A stretch of 49,309 nucleotides of DNA, taken from assembly GCA_029061925.1 (NCBI GenBank), contig JAIDRE010000096.1:1-49309 (forward strand), in the 5' to 3' direction. Below the pieces are notes generated by a model that did no database searches, was not told where the DNA came from, and saw nothing but the letters and a program-made list of their open reading frames with translations. The translations under genes and the position numbers were made by a program. Shown here piece by piece: positions 26,320 through 34,625 of this stretch. Positions within the stretch are counted from its first letter, which is position 1. Each line of letters begins with the position of its first letter. Source of the stretch: Muribaculaceae bacterium (GTDB taxonomy: Bacteria > Bacteroidota > Bacteroidia > Bacteroidales > Muribaculaceae).

Positions 26320-26946
26320 ATGAAAAACTTAAACATCCTAAAACTATTTCTTTTTGCCATATCTATGTCTATGCTGATTTCATGCAGCAAAGACAATGTT
26401 GATGAGATTGTAATTCCTGTTATTACCAATAACACCGAAATATCCGACAGCCTCAAAAACGAATTTGAAATTTCTGATAGCATAGGTTTTATTATATATG
26501 ACTATCCTGGGATTGATGTAATATTAAAGATTAAAGATGAAGACGGCAACGATCTTTTAAACCCGGAGCATCCCAATACTCTTGTTAATTCAAATATAAC
26601 TTTTTATCATGGTGAAGATATAAAATCGGTGTATTGGCAACCAAAACCGACTCCAGAATCCAGACTGTATCTGGCGTATTTCCGTGGAGCCATACACAAA
26701 GAGCAAGAATATTGGGATCCAGAGAAAAAAGAAATTTGCAAAACAGGTGACTGGATTTTAGTATTATCTGACTTCCCAAGTATTGAAGATTACGAAGATG
26801 AAGTAATAATTAAAATTAAAGATAAATCATTTACTCTTAAGATTACAAATAAGCACACATTTAATGATAGGCATCTTATTTGTGATACTCACTTCTATAT
26901 TGACGGTAAAGAGCAAGAGAGCGATTTAATTACACTCACGTTTTAA
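26320..26946 (+). CDS. Putative lipoprotein of unknown function
   Basis: A 208-residue protein with a lipoprotein signal peptide and lipobox LISC (Cys about residue 22), then an acidic, beta-rich body (for example DVILKIKDEDGND and EVIIKIKDKSFTLKI). I do not recognise the family. It has its own promoter, ends before a strong terminator, and closes the regulator-barrel-barrel-lipoprotein block, so it may be a surface accessory of the barrel proteins. Base use is AT-rich like the rest of the island. Confidence 0.75.
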   Translation: MKNLNILKLFLFAISMSMLISCSKDNVDEIVIPVITNNTEISDSLKNEFEISDSIGFIIYDYPGIDVILKIKDEDGNDLLNPEHPNTLVNSNITFYHGEDIKSVYWQPKPTPESRLYLAYFRGAIHKEQEYWDPEKKEICKTGDWILVLSDFPSIEDYEDEVIIKIKDKSFTLKITNKHTFNDRHLICDTHFYIDGKEQESDLITLTF

Positions 26947-26989
26947 TATTTATCGAATTACATGTACAAAAACATTATATTTCAAATAA

Positions 26990-27015
26990 CAAAAGGGGCT
27001 TCCAAGCCCCTTTTG
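26990..27015 (+). terminator. Rho-independent terminator, probably bidirectional
   Basis: A perfect 12-bp stem (CAAAAGGGGCTT against AAGCCCCTTTTG) with a CC loop, followed by TTTTG on the plus strand. On the minus strand it could also end the GNAT transcript. Confidence 0.88.
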
Positions 27016-27035
27016 TTTTGTATGCCACTATGTTT

Positions 27036-27078
27036 TTAAAAGCCTTGTTGCTTGATGAAATCGGCGTAGATTTTTGAG
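27036..27078. repeat. 43-bp direct repeat, copy A: remnant of the nitroreductase 3' end
   Basis: Matches 27995-28037 at 41 of 43 positions. On the minus strand it still encodes SKIYADFIKQQGF and a stop, against SKVYADFIKQQGF in the intact gene. The two differences give one conservative and one silent change, as expected for a diverged allele. Sequence beyond both edges is unrelated. Confidence 0.9.
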
Positions 27079-27122
27079 GAAAAAATTTTTACCTTCGTTT
27101 AAGAATCTTCATTAACTATGAT

Positions 27123-27728
27123 TTATTCAGCTATTAATTTAAGGTCAAAAAAGAATATGCGGCTCTTCAAATCTTCATTGAGAGAGATGCCAAATGCATC
27201 TTTTTCGCCTTGTTCTGTCTTATATAGAGGTTTAAATCCGTTCTTGATATAGTAATGTAATGTTGATTCGGTGTTATATGCATCAACCAGCATATATCGG
27301 CAGGCTGCCTTATTATTCTCATCTACGAACCAAAATTTAAGTGCGTCCATTAACTGTGTACCAATATTCAATCCACGACCTTGATACACTTTATTTACAC
27401 CAAGACGACCAATCAAGACAGCCGGATAACTACGATGTCGTTTTTGTTGTGGAATTCTTCTCTGGAAAGCATTTTTAGAAGAATTATCAAGTGTGTAAAT
27501 CTTTATACCATCATATGACAATGTAGCAATCGCAACTATTTCACGCTGATTCGATTTGCTTATCCAACAATAAGATTTCCCGAGCAATTCTTTCTCGTAC
27601 AGAAATACATCTTTACTAAAGAAATCGTCAAGGTCATCATCTCCACAACAAAAAGGGTCGCAGTAATCTGCAACCTCTCTTGTATAAGGAACCATAAAAG
27701 TGTTATCAACAAAACTATATTCGGTCAT
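27123..27728 (-). CDS. GNAT N-acetyltransferase, TacT-like putative toxin
   Basis: A 201-residue GNAT protein. The ATG at 27728 is preferred over a TTG two codons upstream. The core motif GRLGVNKVYQGRGLNIGTQL (acetyl-CoA-binding Q/RGxG type) and the following FVDENNKAACRYMLVDAYN, then YYIKNGF, match the TacT/GNAT toxin group, which acetylates the amino group of aminoacyl-tRNA and blocks translation. The acidic DDDLDDFF near the N-terminus is also typical. A 59-residue gene ends 2 nt upstream. Both genes lie between 43-bp direct repeats. Toxin activity is inferred. Confidence 0.78.
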   Translation of the reverse strand: MTEYSFVDNTFMVPYTREVADYCDPFCCGDDDLDDFFSKDVFLYEKELLGKSYCWISKSNQREIVAIATLSYDGIKIYTLDNSSKNAFQRRIPQQKRHRSYPAVLIGRLGVNKVYQGRGLNIGTQLMDALKFWFVDENNKAACRYMLVDAYNTESTLHYYIKNGFKPLYKTEQGEKDAFGISLNEDLKSRIFFFDLKLIAE

Positions 27729-27730
27729 TT

Positions 27731-27910
27731 TCAACCTTTTTGAGGAGGAAATATAACACCTTTAGCACTTTCCAACATTGTTGAAAGCACCTTACGCTGT
27801 GACTCCGAAAGTTTTGGAGTTGGCAATTTGCCGTTACGTTCCGCCTCCTCGGTGAAGATTTTTGCATCCTCACCCCAAAGCTCTGGAGATGTTTTGATTG
27901 TCATTGCCAT
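27731..27910 (-). CDS. Small protein, putative antitoxin partner of the GNAT protein
   Basis: A 59-residue frame (MAMTIKTSPELWGEDAKIF to FPPQKG) with a second possible ATG at 27904. It ends 2 nt before the GNAT ATG, and a good promoter lies directly upstream, so the two form a small operon. Position and size suggest an antitoxin. It lacks the ribbon-helix-helix N-terminus usual for TacA-type partners; the sequence is amphipathic, with TEEAERNGKLPTPKLSESQ in the middle and a hydrophobic GVIFPP tail. The function is inferred from context only. Confidence 0.68.
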   Translation of the reverse strand: MAMTIKTSPELWGEDAKIFTEEAERNGKLPTPKLSESQRKVLSTMLESAKGVIFPPQKG

Positions 27911-27930
27911 ATCTAATTCATTTTAGTTTA

Positions 27931-27961
27931 CAAAGTTACAAATATATAACGTATTAAACAA
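27931..27961 (-). promoter_or_regulatory. Promoter of the GNAT cassette
   Basis: On the minus strand TTG (27959-27961), 20-nt spacer, TAACTTTG (27931-27938), 20 nt before the small-protein ATG. It lies inside the direct-repeat-bounded segment. Confidence 0.75.
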
Positions 27962-27994
27962 GGATTAAGTTATTAATACCTGCAAATGACAATA

Positions 27995-28037
27995 TTAAAA
28001 GCCTTGTTGCTTGATGAAATCGGCATAGACTTTTGAG
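27995..28037. repeat. 43-bp direct repeat, copy B: 3' end of the nitroreductase gene
   Basis: The last 14 codons of the intact nitroreductase gene, repeated 959 bp away at 27036-27078. The start-to-start distance of the copies defines the size of the intervening cassette unit. Confidence 0.9.
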
Positions 28038-28738
28038 AAGTATTCGTTGTTTTCTTTGGTGTAGCGGATGTCGGTAAAGACCTGGGCGAGAGTTTCCTTG
28101 TTGTTCTCGGCAATGAACTTTGCCGACTCGGGAAGTGCCTCTTTTTCGGCATAAATTCGATCAATATCGGCAGGTGTATAGGGATGATAAATCTCGCTAT
28201 GGAGAAATGCTTCAGGCGCAAGTCGATCAGAAGGCAACGGCTCGCCGTCGGGATAACCAACGGTTAACGTCGTTACCGGAACTACCAATTCGGGCAACTT
28301 CAACAGTTCGGCAATCTGTGGCGCATTGTAAGATGTGGTACCAAGATAGCAACAGCCAAGCCCGTTTAGCTCGGCAACAGTGTTGAACTGCTGAGCCAAC
28401 AATGCCGTATCGAGCAGTGCCGCCAAGAACGATTGGAAATTGTCATATCCGGGAACGGCATTGCGCTGACGACACCATTGAGAAAAGCGGTTATAGTCGG
28501 CACAGAAGGTCAGCACGACCGATGCACCCTCGACTGACGGCTGATTGAAGTGGGCAGGCGCAAGCTTTCGTTTCATCTCGGCATCACGGGTGACAATAAC
28601 GCTATAAAGCTGCATATTGCCGGTTGTTGGCGCATGAGATGCCTTTGCCATCAAATCGCGCAGTAGCTCGTCGCTCACAGTGCGGTCGGTGTAACGACGC
28701 ACTGTAGCACGATTTTCCCAATAATGATTTATATCCAT
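27995..28738 (-). CDS. Nitroreductase-family NAD(P)H:FMN oxidoreductase
   Basis: A 247-residue flavoprotein of the NfsA/Frp-like group. The N-terminus ENRATVRRYTDRTVSDELL carries the FMN-phosphate-binding arginines; ASHAPTTGNMQLYSVIV is the second FMN motif; GLGCCYLGTTSYN contacts flavin; VTTLTVGYPDGEP is the typical C-terminal strand. It reduces nitro or quinone compounds with NAD(P)H; the natural substrate is unknown. It begins 8 nt after carB, so it is probably the third gene of the car operon. Its 3' end is the target of the duplicated repeat. Confidence 0.88.
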   Translation of the reverse strand: MDINHYWENRATVRRYTDRTVSDELLRDLMAKASHAPTTGNMQLYSVIVTRDAEMKRKLAPAHFNQPSVEGASVVLTFCADYNRFSQWCRQRNAVPGYDNFQSFLAALLDTALLAQQFNTVAELNGLGCCYLGTTSYNAPQIAELLKLPELVVPVTTLTVGYPDGEPLPSDRLAPEAFLHSEIYHPYTPADIDRIYAEKEALPESAKFIAENNKETLAQVFTDIRYTKENNEYFSKVYADFIKQQGF

Positions 28739-28746
28739 TACTACGA

Positions 28747-31700
28747 TTATTTATATTCGTCCCAGCTCTTGATTTCAATCTGATCAAGGCTCATTGAGGT
28801 GAATGCGTCAATGAATGCCGATGCCAAACGAGCGTTGGTGAGCAACGGGATATTGAGGTCGATTGCCGCACGGCGGATTTTATATCCGTTTGACAACTCG
28901 GTTGATGACAAGTTTTTGGGAATATTGACAACGAGGTCAATCTCCTTGTTATGCAACATTTCGAGAGCCTGGGGATATTTGTCGGCTTCACTGGGCCAAT
29001 ATACTTTAATCGCGGGGATTCCATTGTCGTTGAGGAACGTATGAGTTCCGCCGGTTGCATACAATCGGTAGCCATGGTTATGAAGCTTGTGAGCGGCATC
29101 GAGCATGGCAGCCTTTTGTTTTGCTGATCCGGTTGAAAGAAGAACCGATTTCTCGGGGATGCGGTAACCAACCGAGAGCATTGATTTGAGAACTGCCTCA
29201 TCGGTATCTGAACCAATACATCCAACCTCACCGGTCGATGACATATCGACACCGAGAACGGGGTCGGCACCCTGAAGACGTGAGAAGCTGAACTGTGAGG
29301 CCTTGATGCCGACATAGTCCAAATCAAACGCGCTCTTATGCGGTTTCTCAACCGGCAAACCGAGCATAACCTTGGTGGCGATATCAATGAAGTTGATTTT
29401 GATAACTTTTGACACGAACGGGAAGCTTCGAGATGCACGAAGGTTACATTCGATAACCTTGATATCGTTGTTTTTAGCAAGATACTGAATGTTGAACGGA
29501 CCTGAAATATTGAGAGCCTTAGCGATTTGCTGAGACACCTTTTTGATGCGTCGCATTGTCTCGACATAAAGTTTCTGAGGCGGGAAACAGATTGTTGCAT
29601 CGCCAGAGTGAACGCCGGCAAACTCGATGTGTTCAGAGATTGCATAAACCTTGATTTCGCCGTCCTGAGCAACGGCATCCATCTCGATTTCTTTTGCATT
29701 CTGAATGAATTCGGTAACGACAACAGGGTGTTGTTTTGAAACGTTGGCAGCAAGCTGAAGGAATTTTTCAAGTTCCTCTTTGTTTGAGCAGACGTTCATC
29801 GCAGCGCCCGAGAGAACGTAGCTCGGACGAACGAGTACGGGGAAACCAACTTCTTCGATGAACTTGTCGATGTCTTCAAAGCTGGTCAACTCGCGCCAAC
29901 GTGGCTGATCGATACCGAGGCGGTCGAGCATAGCCGAGAATTTATGACGGTCTTCGGCGTTGTCGATGCTTTGAGCGGTTGTTCCGAGGATATTAACACC
30001 CTGCTCATCAAGACGAGTGGCAAGGTTATTAGGAATCTGACCACCTACCGACAGGATTGTGCCGTGGGGTTGTTCAAGTTCAAGAATATCCATGACACGT
30101 TCAAATGTGAGCTCGTCAAAATAGAGACGGTCGCACATGTCATAGTCGGTCGAAACGGTTTCGGGGTTATAGTTGATCATTACCGAACGCCAACCTTCTT
30201 TCTTAACGGTCATCAAGGCGTTAACCGAGCACCAGTCAAATTCAACCGAGCTACCGATGCGGTATGCACCCGAACCGAGAACAACAATCGAACGATGGTC
30301 GCGGAGATAGTCAACATCGTTGGTGCTGCCGTTATAGGTCAAATATAGGTAGTTGGTCTTGGCAGGATATTCAGCGGCAAGAGTGTCGATTTGTTTAACG
30401 ACGGGGAGAATACCTTTTTCTTTGCGGAGTTTACGAACTGCCAGCGGGTCGTTATCGCTGTTGAAGTTCTTGTCAGTCACTTCACGGGCAATCTGGAAGT
30501 CGCTGAAGCCCTGTTCCTTTGCAAGACGGAGCAATTCACCCGGAATGCCTTCGATTGAATCGAATTTTTGAAGATCTTTGGCAGTTTCAAAAATATTGCG
30601 GAGTTTATAGAGGAACCAACGGTCAATTTTGGTCAAATCGTGGATTTGATCAACAGTATATCCGTCAGCCATAGCTTTGGCAATCACAAAGATACGTTTA
30701 TCGGTCGGAGCTTTGAGTGCTTTTTCAATATCGTTGATTTTGATATCGCGATTTCCGACAAAGCCGTGCATTCCCTGACCAATCATACGAAGACCTTTTT
30801 GGATAGCTTCCTCAAATGTACGTCCGATTGCCATAACCTCGCCGACCGACTTCATTGAAGAACCGATTTCGCGGTTGACGCCGTGGAATTTACCAAGGTC
30901 CCAACGGGGAATCTTCACAACGATATAGTCCAACGCCGGTTCAAAGAATGCCGATGTCGATTTTGTAACCGAGTTTTTAAGGTCAAACAAACCATATCCG
31001 AGACCGAGTTTTGCCGCAACGAATGCAAGAGGATATCCGGTTGCCTTTGATGCGAGCGCCGATGAACGGCTCAAACGAGCATTAACCTCGATAACGCGAT
31101 ATTCCATCGAGCGCGGGTCAAAAGCATATTGTACGTTACATTCGCCTACAATACCGATATGGCGGATAATCTTTATAGCGAGCTGACGAAGGTAGTGATA
31201 GTCTTCGTTTGACAATGTTTGAGATGGTGCGACAACGATACTTTCACCGGTGTGAATACCGAGGGGGTCAAAGTTTTCCATGTTGCAGACCGTGATACAG
31301 TTGTCATAACGGTCACGGACAACTTCATACTCAACCTCTTTCCATCCCTTCAACGATTTTTCGATGAGAACCTGGGGTGAGAACGAGAGTGCTTTTTCGG
31401 TGAGCGCAACGAGTTCTTCGGGAGTATCGCAGAAACCGCTGCCGAGTCCGCCGAGAGCGTAAGCAGCTCTGACAATAATAGGATAGCCGAGTTTTTCAGC
31501 AGCTTCAAGAGCATCTTCAACCGAGTTAACGGCTTCGCTCTTGATTGTCTTGACGTCGATTTCGTCAAGTTTCTTAACGAAAAGCTCGCGGTCTTCGGTA
31601 TCCATGATTGCCTGAACCGGAGTACCGAGAACACGAAGATTATATTTTTCAAGAACACCTGACTGATAGAGGCTTACACCACAGTTAAGAGCAGTTTGAC

Positions 31701-31971
31701 CACCAAATGCGAGCAAAATGCCGTCGGGACGTTCTTTTTCGATAACTTTCTCAACAAAGTAGGGAGTAACCGGCAAAAAGTAGATTTTGTCAGCAAACCC
31801 GTCAGAAGTTTGAACGGTTGCAATGTTGGGGTTAATGAGAACTGTTTCAATACCCTCCTCTTTCATTGCTTTAAGTGCCTGAGAGCCTGAATAGTCAAAT
31901 TCGCCGGCTTCACCAATTTTAAGGGCACCGCTACCAAGGAGCAGAACTTTTTTGATATTCTTGTCGATCAT
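28747..31971 (-). CDS. carB: Carbamoyl-phosphate synthase large subunit
   Basis: A 1074-residue protein with the duplicated ATP-grasp layout. Both halves start with matching nucleotide-fold motifs (KKVLLLGSGALKIGEAGEFDY and a VVLGSGAYRIGSSVEFDW copy near residue 560). Each half has an ATP-grasp domain, and the C-terminus carries the MGS-like allosteric domain (from about residue 940, LYATGGTHTFL). It makes carbamoyl phosphate from bicarbonate and ammonia for pyrimidines and arginine. It lies 27 nt after carA, with the nitroreductase following. Confidence 0.97.
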   Translation of the reverse strand: MIDKNIKKVLLLGSGALKIGEAGEFDYSGSQALKAMKEEGIETVLINPNIATVQTSDGFADKIYFLPVTPYFVEKVIEKERPDGILLAFGGQTALNCGVSLYQSGVLEKYNLRVLGTPVQAIMDTEDRELFVKKLDEIDVKTIKSEAVNSVEDALEAAEKLGYPIIVRAAYALGGLGSGFCDTPEELVALTEKALSFSPQVLIEKSLKGWKEVEYEVVRDRYDNCITVCNMENFDPLGIHTGESIVVAPSQTLSNEDYHYLRQLAIKIIRHIGIVGECNVQYAFDPRSMEYRVIEVNARLSRSSALASKATGYPLAFVAAKLGLGYGLFDLKNSVTKSTSAFFEPALDYIVVKIPRWDLGKFHGVNREIGSSMKSVGEVMAIGRTFEEAIQKGLRMIGQGMHGFVGNRDIKINDIEKALKAPTDKRIFVIAKAMADGYTVDQIHDLTKIDRWFLYKLRNIFETAKDLQKFDSIEGIPGELLRLAKEQGFSDFQIAREVTDKNFNSDNDPLAVRKLRKEKGILPVVKQIDTLAAEYPAKTNYLYLTYNGSTNDVDYLRDHRSIVVLGSGAYRIGSSVEFDWCSVNALMTVKKEGWRSVMINYNPETVSTDYDMCDRLYFDELTFERVMDILELEQPHGTILSVGGQIPNNLATRLDEQGVNILGTTAQSIDNAEDRHKFSAMLDRLGIDQPRWRELTSFEDIDKFIEEVGFPVLVRPSYVLSGAAMNVCSNKEELEKFLQLAANVSKQHPVVVTEFIQNAKEIEMDAVAQDGEIKVYAISEHIEFAGVHSGDATICFPPQKLYVETMRRIKKVSQQIAKALNISGPFNIQYLAKNNDIKVIECNLRASRSFPFVSKVIKINFIDIATKVMLGLPVEKPHKSAFDLDYVGIKASQFSFSRLQGADPVLGVDMSSTGEVGCIGSDTDEAVLKSMLSVGYRIPEKSVLLSTGSAKQKAAMLDAAHKLHNHGYRLYATGGTHTFLNDNGIPAIKVYWPSEADKYPQALEMLHNKEIDLVVNIPKNLSSTELSNGYKIRRAAIDLNIPLLTNARLASAFIDAFTSMSLDQIEIKSWDEYK

Positions 31972-31998
31972 CTTGTATATTGAATAAGAGGGTGGATA

Positions 31999-33066
31999 TT
32001 AAAGTAGATTGATGAATTTGTCAAAAATAAACTCAGTGTCTTTGGGTCCCGATGATGCTTCGGGGTGGAACTGAGCCGAGAAGAACGGTTTTGTTTTGTG
32101 GCGGATTCCTTCGTTGGTGCCGTCGTTCATATTGATGAAGAGTGGTTCCCAATCGTTGGGCAGTGTTTCCGAGTCAACCGCAAAACCGTGGTTTTGAGAT
32201 GTCACAAAGCATGTGTCGCTATCGACCATACGAACAGGTTGGTTGTGGCTGCGGTGACCATATTTCAATTTGTAGGTAGTTGCACCTGCAGCTTTTGCCA
32301 ACAACTGATTACCCATACAAATTCCACAGATAGGCTTACCAATCTCGATTGCCTTGCGTATATTCTGAACTGTTTTGTCAGCCAAATCGGGGTTACCGGG
32401 ACCATTAGAGATGAAAAGTCCGTCATAAGGAATCTGAGTGAAGTCATAATCCCAGGGAACACGAACAACTTTCACTCCGCGACGGGTCAGGCAACGAATG
32501 ATGTTGTGTTTTGTACCGCAGTCAACGAGAACGACTGTTTTGTCGCCGTTGCCGTGATATTCAATCTCTTTGCAGCTTGTTTTACCGACAAGGTTTTCGA
32601 GGTTGGGATCATACCAATCGACATCCTTATCGTCAATTATAATTTTACCGAGCATTGACCCTTTCTCACGAAGATGTTTAGTCAAAGCTCGGGTATCGAT
32701 TCCATAAACGCCGGGGATTTTTTCCTCATTCAACCATTGAGCAAGCGAACGATCGGCTTGCCAGTGGCTATAATCAAAAGAATAGTCTTGAGCAATAATT
32801 GCCTTGCAGTGAATATGATCACTTTCATAAAATTCACTAACCGCATCTTTCTCACGACATGGAGGAACTCCATAATTTCCAAGAATAGGGAAGGTGGTTA
32901 CTAAAATTTGACCTTCATAAGATGGGTCGGTCAAACTTTCGGGATAACCGGTCATCGCTGTGTTAAAAACAACTTCACCGGCTGTCGAGGCAGGGTAGCC
33001 AAAGGAGAATCCTTCAAATCGAGTGCCGTCTTCCAATACAAGAACGGCGCGTTTAGTTTCACGCAT
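31999..33066 (-). CDS. carA: Carbamoyl-phosphate synthase small (glutaminase) subunit
   Basis: A 355-residue glutamine amidotransferase. The ATG at 33066 (MRETKRAVLVLEDGTRFEGF) is chosen because homologues start here; upstream in-frame sequence is leader. The N-terminal CPS small domain has FNTAMTGYPESLTDPSY; the class I amidotransferase domain carries the nucleophile Cys in PICGICMGNQLLA and the His/Glu pair in QFHPEAS. It supplies ammonia to CarB. Confidence 0.97.
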   Translation of the reverse strand: MRETKRAVLVLEDGTRFEGFSFGYPASTAGEVVFNTAMTGYPESLTDPSYEGQILVTTFPILGNYGVPPCREKDAVSEFYESDHIHCKAIIAQDYSFDYSHWQADRSLAQWLNEEKIPGVYGIDTRALTKHLREKGSMLGKIIIDDKDVDWYDPNLENLVGKTSCKEIEYHGNGDKTVVLVDCGTKHNIIRCLTRRGVKVVRVPWDYDFTQIPYDGLFISNGPGNPDLADKTVQNIRKAIEIGKPICGICMGNQLLAKAAGATTYKLKYGHRSHNQPVRMVDSDTCFVTSQNHGFAVDSETLPNDWEPLFINMNDGTNEGIRHKTKPFFSAQFHPEASSGPKDTEFIFDKFINLL

Positions 33067-33193
33067 AAGACAATGATATATATGGTTACGACAGGTCGTT
33101 ACCTGTCTTTGATTAATCTGAGCAAAGGGCAAATCAACCGCCCGGTTCAGTTACATTGGCTATCGTTATCATAGAATGAAACGGAAAACCATG

Positions 33194-33201
33194 CAAAGTT
33201 A
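33194..33201 (-). promoter_or_regulatory. -7 element of the car operon
   Basis: TAACTTTG on the minus strand, giving a leader of about 120 nt before carA. No TTTG -33 box is visible at the expected distance. Confidence 0.55.
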
Positions 33202-33310
33202 CGAATAATTTTGATAAAGAACTAACGTGTTTATAACTTTTATAGCTTATTTACATAACAAATGACGTCAAAGAAGCCAATAACATGTTAACCTCAAAAG
33301 ATTTAAACAA

Positions 33311-33356
33311 AAAATTAAGGAGTATTTCGCTGTTTAACAAAATACCCCTTAATTTT
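33311..33356 (-). terminator. Terminator of the protease-serpin operon
   Basis: A 17-bp stem with one mismatch between 33311-33327 and 33340-33356, with T-runs on both strands. It lies just after the serpin stop on the minus strand. Confidence 0.85.
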
Positions 33357-33369
33357 TTTATTTTAGTTT

Positions 33370-34620
33370 TTATAGATTTAAAATAGTGCCGGCAAAAAGA
33401 ATTGTTCCCGTGCTGTATTCTTCGATAAGGAACATAAACGGGCGATTGATATCAATCGGTGTCAAAGTGTCAGATGGCATAGGACACGTCGGGTCACCGG
33501 TAAAGACAGATGAAGTTGCCGCTTCAACGCCATTCTCATCAACTCCAAACGTGTTTTTTTGAATAAATTTTAATTTTACAATATTATCATCTGACATTTC
33601 ACTCAAATCAGGATTAAACAATATTTCTTTTAAACCAAGAGCTTCAACAACTTCACCCCCACCAAGATCCATATCATATTCAGCACTAAATTTTGGGAAA
33701 CGAATTGTCCAAGAATCATAATTTAAATTTGATTTAATATTTTCCCAAGATTCTCGGTTTAGCTCAGACATTACAGTCTGAAGCGAAACACCATTATCAG
33801 GAAGTACAAAGTATATTGAATATGCTCGATTACCATAATCTTTTTTTACCACTGTCAAATCATCACCAAAATAGGCTCCATTACAGCCCGATTCCATTGT
33901 TGCCACTAATGGCTTATTTCCATTTTGACTATAAAAGAGACGATTTTCAGTGTTGTCAGCTAAAATTTTATCTGACCATTGTCCTTTAAAATATATTGAG
34001 TTACATAATGCAAAAACATTTTCACTACTAAGCTGTCCGTACTCAAAAATCCTAGGAATCATCCCTTTTGTTGATGAGTTTGACCAACTATTGATTTTAT
34101 CAACCGCATTCCTGTCATTAAAATCGAGTGAGCCGGTAGCCGCATTATAAAACTCTGAAATATTATTTACAAATGGTTGTTTTAAACCAACCGTATTATG
34201 AACCCATAATGAATTTGATATTAAAAAATCAACCGAGTTATCTGCCACCGACAACTCACGAACAATCCTTTTATTGAATAAATTCAGGCTGTTTATTGTA
34301 GCATCATCAGTCAAGTTTAGAAATCCAAAAACAGACTCCTGATAATTAGGCGAGCCTCCATTTGCGAGCATCGAAAGATCATGGTAAAGGCTCAAAGGAG
34401 ATATAAGGATATTATTCATACCCTCTCCATTTCTATTTAGCTCAACACCATACAAATCTGAAATGAACTTAAATGAAAAATCGATTTCTGAATTAACCAC
34501 AATTTCTTCAGAGCGTGACAACGCAATTTCTTGACGCTCTTTATTTTCATTTATAACCTCATTATTACATGAGGCTAAAAATATGGTCACAAATATACTA
34601 AAAAACAATTTATGTTTCAT
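33370..34620 (-). CDS. Serpin-family protease inhibitor, lipoprotein
   Basis: A 416-residue serpin. The ATG at 34620 is preferred over a TTG at 34629. The signal peptide ends in lipobox LASC, so it is probably anchored in the envelope or on the surface. Serpin signatures are present: NSIYFKGQW, the hinge GVDENGVEAATSS with small residues as in inhibitory members, and INRPFMFLIEEYSTGTILFAG near the end. The reactive loop after the hinge (VFTGDPTCPMPSDTLTPID) is Pro/Cys-containing and longer than in human alpha-1-antitrypsin. It follows the C10 protease gene by 5 nt, so that protease may be its target. Confidence 0.88.
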   Translation of the reverse strand: MKHKLFFSIFVTIFLASCNNEVINENKERQEIALSRSEEIVVNSEIDFSFKFISDLYGVELNRNGEGMNNILISPLSLYHDLSMLANGGSPNYQESVFGFLNLTDDATINSLNLFNKRIVRELSVADNSVDFLISNSLWVHNTVGLKQPFVNNISEFYNAATGSLDFNDRNAVDKINSWSNSSTKGMIPRIFEYGQLSSENVFALCNSIYFKGQWSDKILADNTENRLFYSQNGNKPLVATMESGCNGAYFGDDLTVVKKDYGNRAYSIYFVLPDNGVSLQTVMSELNRESWENIKSNLNYDSWTIRFPKFSAEYDMDLGGGEVVEALGLKEILFNPDLSEMSDDNIVKLKFIQKNTFGVDENGVEAATSSVFTGDPTCPMPSDTLTPIDINRPFMFLIEEYSTGTILFAGTILNL

Positions 34621-34625
34621 AATAT

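Larger units (their letters stand above)
33067..33369. other. 303-nt carA leader and intergenic region
   Basis: No gene is supportable. It holds a 7-bp hairpin GACAGGT/ACCTGTC (33090-33107) just before the carA start, GGGC/GCCC complementarity near 33127-33143, a minus-strand -7 element (33194-33201) and the serpin terminator (33311-33356). Confidence 0.75.

Noticed and set aside
26990-27078. Hairpin plus direct repeat as the end of an insertion sequence.
   Set aside because: No transposase gene or matching inverted repeat at the other end; the repeat is explained by the nitroreductase 3' end.
28791-31890. Several long open frames on both strands inside carB.
   Set aside because: They are out-of-frame shadows of a complete 1074-residue CarB and show no recognisable domains.
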